From NCBI GenBank assembly GCA_013042255.1, contig JABDQK010000231.1:1-5431 (forward strand): a DNA stretch of 5,431 bases. Direction: 5' to 3'. Below, in pieces: positions 1-5,431 of the stretch. The translations under genes were made by a program, and so were the position numbers. Positions within the stretch are counted from its first letter, which is position 1; the number at the start of each line of letters is the position of its first letter. The notes below the pieces were generated by a model, which saw only the letters and a program-made list of their open reading frames with translations, was not told the DNA's origin and ran no database searches. Source of the DNA: Flavobacteriaceae bacterium. Its GTDB lineage: Bacteria > Bacteroidota > Bacteroidia > Flavobacteriales > Flavobacteriaceae.

Positions 1-64
1 CGAGTCGTTTCGACTCCGATTCTCTTCCGTTTTTGGAACTACCTACACCTTTTTTATGTGCCAT
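1..64 (-). CDS. rpmA: 50S ribosomal protein L27, N-terminal fragment (runs off left edge)
   Basis: The reverse strand from the ATG at 64-62 reads MAHKKGVGSSKNGRESESKR and then L, the highly conserved L27 N-terminus; only 21 codons are inside the window. L27 is a protein of the large ribosomal subunit whose N-terminal tail reaches toward the peptidyl transferase centre. Here the tail starts directly with MAHKKG, without the cleavable N-terminal extension known from Firmicutes L27. It lies 33 nt downstream of rplU on the same strand, the standard L21-L27 order, and is presumably co-transcribed from the rplU promoter. No promoter or terminator is seen in the 33-nt gap. Confidence 0.96.
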   Translation of the reverse strand, partial: MAHKKGVGSSKNGRESESKRL

Positions 65-97
65 AATTCTATATGTTTAGCGGAGTGATCTCCTTTA

Positions 98-670
98 TTA
101 TTTACTTAATGCGGCGATGAGTTCTGCCTTCTTCATAGAAGAATATCCCTCAAGCCCTTTTGCTTTTGCCATTGCTTTTAACTCTGCAACTGTGTTCTTG
201 CTCAGATCAGCGGTTGCTTTTGGTGCAGCTTTCTTGGCCGGTGCTGCCTTTTTAGTTTCTTTGGCCTTCGGCGCCTCCTTTTTTGCCTTAGGAGCTGCAG
301 CTTTTGGAGTTTCTTTTTTCGGAGCAGCCTCTTTCTTGGCCTCTACTTTTTTAGCACCTTTGGCAATAATACCTTCAATTTGGATTTCAGTGAGAAACTG
401 ACGATGCCCGTTTTTCTTCTGATACCCTTTTCGCCTTTTCTTCTTAAAGACGATAACTTTGTCACCCTTGAGGTGCTTCACGACTTTTGCCTCTACAGCA
501 GCGCCGTCTATAGCCGGGGCGCCAACAGTCACGTTTTTACCATCTTCAAGGAGAAGAACATTGTGAAAAGAAACCTTCTTTCCTTCTTCTTCTTTTAAAC
601 GATGAACGTAAACCTTCTGGTCTTTCGCAACCTTAAATTGCTGCCCTGCTATTTCTACAATTGCATACAT
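98..670 (-). CDS. rplU: 50S ribosomal protein L21 with a long basic C-terminal tail and Rho_N/SAP-like end
   Basis: Residues 1-103 are a normal L21, which binds 23S rRNA in the large subunit. The family signature is complete: V72, K76, R80-K81, G88-H89-R90-Q91 and T94. A typical L21 ends near residue 103; this one has 190 residues. Residues 104-154 form a low-complexity Lys/Ala/Pro/Glu linker with repeated AAPK and KEAPK-like units. Residues 155-190 look like a compact helical Rho N-terminal or SAP-type module (TVAELKAMAKAKG, then GYSSMKKAELIAAL), a fold often linked to nucleic acid binding. Tailed L21 proteins occur in Flavobacteriia, so this is a real extension rather than a frameshift; the reading frame is open throughout. 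The start is the ATG at 670-668 giving MYAIVEIAGQQ, the canonical L21 N-terminus. No strong Shine-Dalgarno precedes it; the upstream bases are AT-rich, as is usual in Bacteroidetes. rpmA follows after 33 nt. The function of the tail is unknown. Confidence 0.97.
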   Translation of the reverse strand: MYAIVEIAGQQFKVAKDQKVYVHRLKEEEGKKVSFHNVLLLEDGKNVTVGAPAIDGAAVEAKVVKHLKGDKVIVFKKKRRKGYQKKNGHRQFLTEIQIEGIIAKGAKKVEAKKEAAPKKETPKAAAPKAKKEAPKAKETKKAAPAKKAAPKATADLSKNTVAELKAMAKAKGLEGYSSMKKAELIAALSK

Positions 671-746
671 AGCGTTTAATTAAATGATTAACCTAATTTG
701 ATCCATCAGACAAAATATTATCCCATGGAATCTTTTTAGGAGGGTG

Positions 747-776
747 CAAATATACTGCTAAATTGATAAATCACAA
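747..776 (-). promoter_or_regulatory. Bacteroidetes-type sigma promoter for rplU-rpmA
   Basis: On the minus strand, TTG (776-774) is followed after 19 bases by TATATTTG (754-747). This matches the -33 element and the complete TAnnTTTG -7 element of the Bacteroidetes primary sigma factor. A start of transcription near 740 is inferred, giving a leader of about 70 nt before the ATG at 670. The leader is AT-rich, and I see no convincing long stem that would mark a ribosomal-protein autoregulatory leader, although weak pairings exist. The promoter lies in the gap after the DUF4199-like gene, so rplU need not depend on transcription from that gene. Confidence 0.72.
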
Positions 777-807
777 GAGATTTGAACACAAAAAAAGCGT
801 TATCCCC

Positions 808-1248
808 CTAGGTGTTTCTTGAAGACTTAAACAATTGCATAAAAGACAGGGTAAGGACAATAGTGGTAGCAAATCCCATGATGGCCACAGTAAAGAAAAC
901 TATTGCCTCAAAACTCTCAAACCTGCTAAACCATTGTGAAGACAAATGTTCAAGAAATTCGGGATCTATTTCTGTTGAGTAAATTGCAAAAAATATAGTA
1001 AAGATCAGGGTAGCTACAAAGCCGGTTATGAGTCCAGCTTTAAATCCTGTTCCATAGGTGAATTTCTCTTTTTCCTGGATCCTGAAATATTTGATCGCTT
1101 CATATATAGCGAAACCCGTTATAACTCCATTGAATAAACTATAAAATACATTTGTATGCAGATCTACAAGCGACAGGATCAGGAAATATGCAATAAGGCT
1201 TCCGCTGGCAGCTATTCCGAAGCGAATAGGAAGTGCAATTTTCATCAT
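808..1248 (-). CDS. DUF4199-like four-helix membrane protein, function unknown
   Basis: This is a 146-residue integral membrane protein with four hydrophobic segments at about residues 8-28, 33-53, 70-91 and 114-139. A charged loop (about 54-66, RIQEKEKFTYGTGF) follows helix 2, and a longer loop (about 92-113, containing TEIDPEFLEHL) separates helices 3 and 4. The layout of a second helix ending in IKYFR, a short basic stretch, then TYGTGFKAGLITG and an acidic DPEF loop resembles the DUF4199 family, common in Bacteroidetes and without known function. The assignment rests on remembered pattern, not a search. Two adjacent ATG codons (1248 and 1245) could serve as start; the first is used here, and neither has a Shine-Dalgarno sequence. 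The gene is upstream of rplU on the same strand and divergent from the M16 operon. No intrinsic terminator is visible after its stop; only a T7 run at about 789-795 on the reverse strand, with no stem before it. Confidence 0.8.
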   Translation of the reverse strand: MMKIALPIRFGIAASGSLIAYFLILSLVDLHTNVFYSLFNGVITGFAIYEAIKYFRIQEKEKFTYGTGFKAGLITGFVATLIFTIFFAIYSTEIDPEFLEHLSSQWFSRFESFEAIVFFTVAIMGFATTIVLTLSFMQLFKSSRNT

Positions 1249-1312
1249 AGGTTTTTTTGGTTAATGTGATGCTCTCAAAGTATGAAATTATCGTTAATAT
1301 CGCTGTTAATTC

Positions 1313-1342
1313 TTGTTAAAGCTATGGGAATTTTTATATTTA
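1313..1342 (+). promoter_or_regulatory. Bacteroidetes-type sigma promoter for the M16 peptidase operon
   Basis: TTG (1313-1315) is followed after exactly 19 bases by TATATTTA (1335-1342), which matches TAnnTTTG except for the last base. Spacing is the same as in the rplU promoter of this window. Inferred transcription start is near 1349, leaving a leader of about 77 nt before the ATG at 1426. It lies in the 177-nt divergent gap 1249-1425 between the DUF4199-like gene and the M16 operon. No operator-like inverted repeat stands out there. Confidence 0.58.
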
Positions 1343-1425
1343 CGAAAGTAAAAGTTGAGGTTCTTATAAAGCTCATCTAAAATTACATCAATAGACTCAC
1401 TTCATTTAATTTAATTACAAAACAC

Positions 1426-2754
1426 ATGAGAAAAAGAAAATTTTCAGTACCCTTCGTGGCCCTGCTTTTTATGGTTCTGACAGCCGGAGCCCAGGAAGTG
1501 GTTTTTGAGGAGTACGACCTGGATAATGGCCTGCACGTTATCCTCCATCAGGACAATACAGCCCCTGTAGTTACTACATCGGTAATGTACCACGTAGGCG
1601 GGAAGGACAGAACCGAAGGGCGGACCGGTTTTGCCCATTTATTTGAACACCTTCTTTTTGAAGGAACACAAAATATCGAGAGAGGGAAATGGTTTGAGAT
1701 CGTTTCTTCGAACGGAGGCAGAAATAACGCCAATACCTCTCAGGACCGAACTTATTATTACGAGGTTTTCCCAAGCAACAACCTGGAATTAGGTTTGTGG
1801 ATGGAATCTGAAAGAATGCTTCATCCTATCATCAACCAGGAAGGGATCGACACCCAGCAGGAAGTAGTTAAGGAAGAAAAAAGACTTCGATATGACAATT
1901 CCCCTTACGGACAACTCTTGCCTGTACTGGGTGAAAACCTGTTTAAAGTACACCCTTACAAGGATCCGAATATAGGCTATATGGAAGATCTGGATGCAGC
2001 CACTCTGGAGGACGTTATCGCTTATAACAAGAAGTATTATGTTCCTAACAATGCAGTACTTGTCGTAGCCGGGGACATTGACGTTTCTGCTACTAAGAAA
2101 ATGATATCCGATTACTTCGGGCCTGTCCCCAGAGGAGAAGATATCGAAAGAAGCTATCCCAAGGAAGAACCTATCACCGAAGAAGTTAAAGCAACTGCTT
2201 ACGATGCGAATATCCAGATCCCTGCGGTAATGGTCGCTTATCGTACTCCTGGATTTGCCGAAAGGGATGCCTATGTACTGGATATGATCTCTACATACCT
2301 GAGTGACGGAAAAAGTTCCAAGCTCTATAAAAAGATCGTCGACGATCAGAAACAGGCTCTGCAGGTAGGAGCATTTAACATTGGGCAGGAAGACTACGGG
2401 ATGTATCTTGTTTTTGCACTGCCGGTAGGCGAGACCCCTCTGGAAGTTCTGGCCGCAGAAATGGAAGAAGAAGTGGCAAAGGTGAGGACAGAATTGATTT
2501 CTGAGAAGGATTACCAAAAACTTCAGAATAAATTTGAGAACAGGTTTGTCAACTCCAATTCAAGTGTGGAAGGAATTGCCGGTACGCTTGCAACTTCATA
2601 CATGTTATACGGAGACACCAACCTGATCAACAAAGAAATTGAAATCTTCAGATCGATCACCCGTGAGGAAATCAGGGAAGTTGCAGAAAAATACCTCCAA
2701 CCCAACCAACGTGTAGTGATCGATTATTTACCCAAAGACAAAACAGACAACTAG
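1426..2754 (+). CDS. Exported M16-family zinc peptidase, catalytic subunit (HxxEH)
   Basis: A 442-residue M16 (pitrilysin/insulinase-type, M16B-size) metallopeptidase. Residues 1-22 form a Sec signal peptide: basic MRKRK, a hydrophobic core, then AGA before Gln23, without a lipobox Cys, so a soluble periplasmic location is inferred. The inverted zinc motif HLFEH is at 71-75 (ligands H71 and H75, catalytic E74), with the third ligand about 75 residues later in VVKEEKR (E151, possibly E150). The N-terminal M16 domain spans about 28-190 and the M16_C domain about 195-375. At the place where M16 proteins carry the Arg/Tyr substrate pair, this one has V305 and L312, so it probably needs a partner supplying that pair. 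The partner is likely the next gene, 7 nt downstream. In the family such enzymes cut peptides inside a closed chamber; the substrate here is unknown. The ATG at 1426 is chosen because it yields the signal peptide; an A-rich AATTACAAAACAC precedes it instead of a Shine-Dalgarno. Confidence 0.93.
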   Translation: MRKRKFSVPFVALLFMVLTAGAQEVVFEEYDLDNGLHVILHQDNTAPVVTTSVMYHVGGKDRTEGRTGFAHLFEHLLFEGTQNIERGKWFEIVSSNGGRNNANTSQDRTYYYEVFPSNNLELGLWMESERMLHPIINQEGIDTQQEVVKEEKRLRYDNSPYGQLLPVLGENLFKVHPYKDPNIGYMEDLDAATLEDVIAYNKKYYVPNNAVLVVAGDIDVSATKKMISDYFGPVPRGEDIERSYPKEEPITEEVKATAYDANIQIPAVMVAYRTPGFAERDAYVLDMISTYLSDGKSSKLYKKIVDDQKQALQVGAFNIGQEDYGMYLVFALPVGETPLEVLAAEMEEEVAKVRTELISEKDYQKLQNKFENRFVNSNSSVEGIAGTLATSYMLYGDTNLINKEIEIFRSITREEIREVAEKYLQPNQRVVIDYLPKDKTDN

Positions 2755-2761
2755 AAGAAAG

Positions 2762-4840
2762 ATGAAAAAATTATTTTATACTCTGATATTTGCATTTATA
2801 ACGGTATCAGTACAGGCGCAGATAGACCGTTCCAAGATGCCGGAACCCGGACCTGCTCCGGAGATCAACCTGGACGACCCACAGAGATTTGAACTCGCCA
2901 ATGGATTAAAAGTCCTGGTAGTGGAAAATCATAAATTACCAAGGGTCTCTATACAACTCTCCCTGGACAACCCCCCTATCCTGGAAGGCGACAAAGCCGG
3001 GGTCTCCAGTTTAACAGGAGCTCTCCTTGGAAACGGATCTACTTCCATCCCAAAGGACGAATTTAATGAGGAAGTTGATTTTCTGGGAGCACGAATAAGT
3101 TTTAGTTCGCAGAGTGCCTCTGCCAGCTCCCTTTCCAAGTATTTTCCAAGAATACTCGAGTTGATGGCAGATGCCGCTATAAATCCTAATTTTACTCAGG
3201 AGGAATTTGATAAAGAAAAGGATAAGCTTATAACCGGACTTAAAACTCAGGAAAAAGATGTCTCAGCCATAGCTGGAAGAGTGCAAAGGGCACTAGCTTA
3301 TGGTACCGCACATCCTTATGGAGAATTTACTACAGAGGAAACGGTTAACAATGTAAGTCTGTTAGATGTAAATCGATTTTATGAGAATTACTTTGTACCC
3401 GCCAATGCGTATTTAGTAGTTATCGGGGATGTGAACTTTGAGGAAGTAAAGGAACTTGTCACCGAGGCCTTTACTCCCTGGACAAAGGCTTCACCTCCTT
3501 CTTTATCCTTTTCTAAACCAATGGATGCTCAGTATACACAGATCAACTTTGTGGATGTCCCTAATGCCGTACAATCCGAAATCGCTGTTCAGAATCTTGT
3601 AGACCTGAAGATGAAGGATGCTGACTATCTGCCTGCAATTGTAGCCAACCAGATCCTCGGAGGAGGTGGCGAAGCTAGGTTGTTTCTCAATTTAAGAGAG
3701 GATAAAGGCTATACCTACGGTTCATATTCACGAATAGGTGATAATAAATATGTTCCTTCCAGGTTCAGCGCCTCAGCCAGTGTAAGAAATATGGTGACCG
3801 ACAGTTCAGTGGTTGAATTGCTGAAAGAGATAGACAAGATTGCCAAAGAGCCCGTTTCTGCGAAGGAATTGGAAAACACCAAGGCAAAATACGTAGGAAA
3901 CTTTGTGATGGCTTTAGAAAGACCATCTACAATTGCCAGATATGCCCTTAATATTGAAACTGAAGATCTGCCTAAGGACTTTTACAAGACCTATCTGGAA
4001 AGGATCAATGCTATCACTATAGAGGATGTTCAGGCGGCTGCAAGAAAATACTTCTCCGTTGACAATGCAAGGGTTGTTGTAGCAGGAAAAGGAAGTGAAG
4101 TTCTGGAAAATCTGGAAAAGGTCACTTTCAATGGAAAATCAGTTCCTGTTAAATATTTCGATAAGTATGCTAATAAGGCCGAAAAACCGAATTATGAAGC
4201 CAGTGTGCCTGAAGGCGTTACAGTACAATCGGTTATCGATAAGTATTTTGAAGCCATTGGCGGGAAGGAAAATGTAGCCGCAATAGAATCGCTGAAGCTG
4301 GTCTACGAAGGGAGTGCGATGGGTTCTACCATCAAGATCGAAGAGAAAAGAACTGCAGATAAATACTCTCAGACCACCTATATGAACAATTCTCCAATGA
4401 TGGGTGTTATTGCCAAAGGGGATGAGTTGTACATGAAGCAGGGGGCCAACAAAATGCCGCTCCCTCCGGATCTTCAACAGGATATGAAGAATTCCATGGG
4501 GATCTTCCCTGAACAAAAGATTGCGACCAACCCCGATGCCAAAATAGGAGGAACGGAAATGATGGACGGGAAAGAGGTAATCAAAATTGAAGTCCCCGGG
4601 AAGGTAGTACAATCCACATACTTTTACGATGTGGAAACCGGACTAAAGGTGAAAGAAGCGTCCGTAACTTCCATGAATGGACAAACCCAGAATCAGGAAA
4701 GTATATTAACGGATTACCAGGAGTTTGATGGGATAAAGTTTCCTGTAATGAGGACCAGTAATCTAGGGCCTCAGACCATTGAAGCCAAACTTCTTGAAGC
4801 TGTTATCAACTTTTCAGTTACAGAAGCAGATTTCGAATAA
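2762..4840 (+). CDS. Exported M16-family non-catalytic partner with C-terminal LolA-like domain
   Basis: A 692-residue secreted M16 homologue. Residues 1-19 are a signal peptide (MKKLF, hydrophobic core, VQA before Gln20). The N-terminal M16 domain (about 43-190) has lost the zinc motif: the position of HLFEH in the upstream protein reads SLTGA (83-87), so it should not bind zinc or catalyse. The M16_C domain (about 197-380) keeps a glycine-rich turn (GGGGEARLF, 300-308) and the Arg/Tyr pair, R312 and Y319 in LREDKGYTYG, which in the family contacts the substrate. Homology ends near 455. A linker leads to residues 487-692, an additional domain starting VIDKYFEAIGGKENV, with DGKEVIKIEV, YFYDVETGLKV and DYQEFDGIKFP, a pattern like the LolA-type lipoprotein-sorting fold common in Bacteroidetes. 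M16B subunits are usually 400-480 residues, so this tail is extra. It follows the catalytic gene after 7 nt (AAGAAAG), implying co-transcription, probable translational coupling and a shared complex. The domain name for the tail is inferred from pattern only. Confidence 0.92.
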   Translation: MKKLFYTLIFAFITVSVQAQIDRSKMPEPGPAPEINLDDPQRFELANGLKVLVVENHKLPRVSIQLSLDNPPILEGDKAGVSSLTGALLGNGSTSIPKDEFNEEVDFLGARISFSSQSASASSLSKYFPRILELMADAAINPNFTQEEFDKEKDKLITGLKTQEKDVSAIAGRVQRALAYGTAHPYGEFTTEETVNNVSLLDVNRFYENYFVPANAYLVVIGDVNFEEVKELVTEAFTPWTKASPPSLSFSKPMDAQYTQINFVDVPNAVQSEIAVQNLVDLKMKDADYLPAIVANQILGGGGEARLFLNLREDKGYTYGSYSRIGDNKYVPSRFSASASVRNMVTDSSVVELLKEIDKIAKEPVSAKELENTKAKYVGNFVMALERPSTIARYALNIETEDLPKDFYKTYLERINAITIEDVQAAARKYFSVDNARVVVAGKGSEVLENLEKVTFNGKSVPVKYFDKYANKAEKPNYEASVPEGVTVQSVIDKYFEAIGGKENVAAIESLKLVYEGSAMGSTIKIEEKRTADKYSQTTYMNNSPMMGVIAKGDELYMKQGANKMPLPPDLQQDMKNSMGIFPEQKIATNPDAKIGGTEMMDGKEVIKIEVPGKVVQSTYFYDVETGLKVKEASVTSMNGQTQNQESILTDYQEFDGIKFPVMRTSNLGPQTIEAKLLEAVINFSVTEADFE

Positions 4841-4860
4841 ATATTGACAATCTACACAGT

Positions 4861-4897
4861 GAAACGCATCTCAGGAATGGGATGCGTTTCTTTTTTT
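4861..4897 (+). terminator. Intrinsic terminator of the M16 operon
   Basis: A perfect 10-bp stem, GAAACGCATC (4861-4870) and GATGCGTTTC (4881-4890), encloses a 10-nt loop and is followed by seven Ts (4891-4897). It begins 20 nt after the stop codon of the second M16 gene. The T run is present only for plus-strand transcripts, so it is not a good terminator for the convergent transporter gene. The loop, right arm and T run also encode the last residues of that transporter on the other strand. Confidence 0.93.
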
Positions 4898-5431
4898 GTT
4901 GACAAGATAAACGCCCAGGAGGATGATTCCCGATGCTACCACCTGCCAAATACTAAAGCGCTCACCGTCTAACAAGCCCCAGAAAATCCCAACAACTGGG
5001 ATCAAATAAGTGACGGAGACTGAAAAAACGGGAGAGGAAATCTGGATCAATCTGTTAAACATCACTTTGGCAACACAGGTTCCCAAAATACTCAGTACAA
5101 TAACATACCCAAGAGAACTAATAAAATAATCTCCTTCCCTTACAGTATTGCTAAGTGCCCCTGAGAATATCATAAGGACAGTCGCAGGAATGACCATAAA
5201 GGCAAAATTTCCTACTGCAATACCCATGGCAGAAACTTCCTGTAATTTACTTTTGATAATATTGGCATTGCAGGCATATAGTATGGTGGCAAGTACTACA
5301 AGTCCGGCATACCAGTAATTTTTACCCGGATTTATATTAGAACCCATATAAATGAGCAGGATGGCCCCAATTAACCCCACGAGGACACCTGTCAGCTGAT
5401 TTCTGGTAAATGAAATTCGAAAGGCAAAGAA
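4871..5431 (-). CDS. EamA/DMT-family transporter, C-terminal part (start beyond right edge)
   Basis: The open frame runs to the window edge, giving 186 residues and the stop TGA at 4873-4871; the true start lies outside. The first visible residues, FFAFRISFTRNQLTGVLVG, lead into the last helix of a first EamA repeat (LIGAILLIYMG). They are followed by a second five-helix repeat beginning YWYAGLVVLATILYACNANI, with the pair PVFSVSVTYLIPVVGIFWG and later GERFSIWQVVASGIILLGVYL typical of the drug/metabolite transporter superfamily. Family members are usually about 290-300 residues with ten helices, so roughly the first 100 residues are missing. The C-terminus is short and basic (NKKRNASHS). DMT proteins are inner membrane permeases or exporters for small metabolites; the substrate cannot be told from sequence. 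A GTG at 5380-5378 could be mistaken for the start, but the coding pattern continues upstream of it. The gene converges on the M16 operon and overlaps its terminator. Confidence 0.92.
   Translation of the reverse strand, partial: FFAFRISFTRNQLTGVLVGLIGAILLIYMGSNINPGKNYWYAGLVVLATILYACNANIIKSKLQEVSAMGIAVGNFAFMVIPATVLMIFSGALSNTVREGDYFISSLGYVIVLSILGTCVAKVMFNRLIQISSPVFSVSVTYLIPVVGIFWGLLDGERFSIWQVVASGIILLGVYLVNKKRNASHS

Noticed and set aside
84..96. AAAGGAG on the minus strand between rplU and rpmA as a Shine-Dalgarno for rpmA, and the small GGAG-ATCA-CTCC hairpin overlapping it
   Set aside because: It is about 25 nt from the rpmA ATG, too far for a normal Shine-Dalgarno, and Bacteroidetes seldom use one. 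The hairpin has only 4 bp and no T run.
240..360. Repeats in the Lys/Ala/Pro-coding stretch as a DNA repeat element or CRISPR-like array
   Set aside because: The units are irregular, in frame and explained by low-complexity protein sequence; there are no conserved direct repeats with unique spacers.
117..598. Plus-strand open frames opposite rplU
   Set aside because: These are antisense to the Lys/Ala-rich L21 tail and body, which naturally gives Phe/Ala-rich or Ser/Leu-rich shadow frames.
1276..1282. TACTTTG on the minus strand as a -7 box for the DUF4199-like gene
   Set aside because: The spacing inside the box is one base short of TAnnTTTG, and no TTG is found at the right distance upstream.
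1789..2517. A 242-codon minus-strand open frame inside the first M16 gene
   Set aside because: It lies wholly antisense to a well-supported gene, and its translation has no recognisable domain or sensible composition.
4139..4612. A 157-codon minus-strand open frame inside the second M16 gene
   Set aside because: It is a shadow of the LolA-like coding region, with His/Arg/Phe-rich composition and no promoter or family pattern.
4871..5380. A complete 169-residue transporter starting at the GTG at 5380-5378
   Set aside because: The frame stays open to the window edge with typical membrane-protein residues upstream, and 169 residues is far below family length; the gene is truncated by the window.

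Overview
The window looks like chromosomal core DNA from a member of the Bacteroidetes, most likely the family Flavobacteriaceae. The evidence is: an L21 protein with the long Lys/Ala/Pro tail and Rho_N-like end seen in this group; a DUF4199-like membrane protein; signal peptides cleaved just before Gln; A-rich, Shine-Dalgarno-poor start regions; and two promoters that fit the Bacteroidetes primary sigma pattern (TTG, 19 bases, TAnnTTT). Genus cannot be decided from this sequence.

Left part, minus strand (1-1248): a DUF4199-like four-helix membrane protein, then rplU (L21) behind its own good promoter, then the first 21 codons of rpmA (L27), which runs off the left edge. rplU-rpmA is the usual ribosomal protein pair. 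The gap 671-807 holds the rplU promoter and a leader of about 70 nt.

Middle, plus strand (1313-4897): a promoter, then two exported M16 (pitrilysin/insulinase-type) peptidase genes 7 nt apart, closed by a strong intrinsic terminator. The first protein carries the zinc motif HxxEH but lacks the Arg/Tyr substrate pair. The second has lost HxxEH (SLTGA at the same place) but carries the Arg/Tyr pair. The two therefore look like the catalytic and non-catalytic halves of one periplasmic heteromeric peptidase. The second also carries about 200 extra C-terminal residues resembling the LolA-like lipoprotein-sorting fold.

Right edge, minus strand (4871-5431): the C-terminal two thirds of an EamA/DMT-family transporter, convergent with the peptidase operon. 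Its last codons lie inside the operon's terminator hairpin.

There is no mobile element, CRISPR array, tRNA, rRNA or defence-type cluster. No wholly new system is evident. The points most worth a second look are the split M16 pair with its LolA-like extension and the tailed L21.
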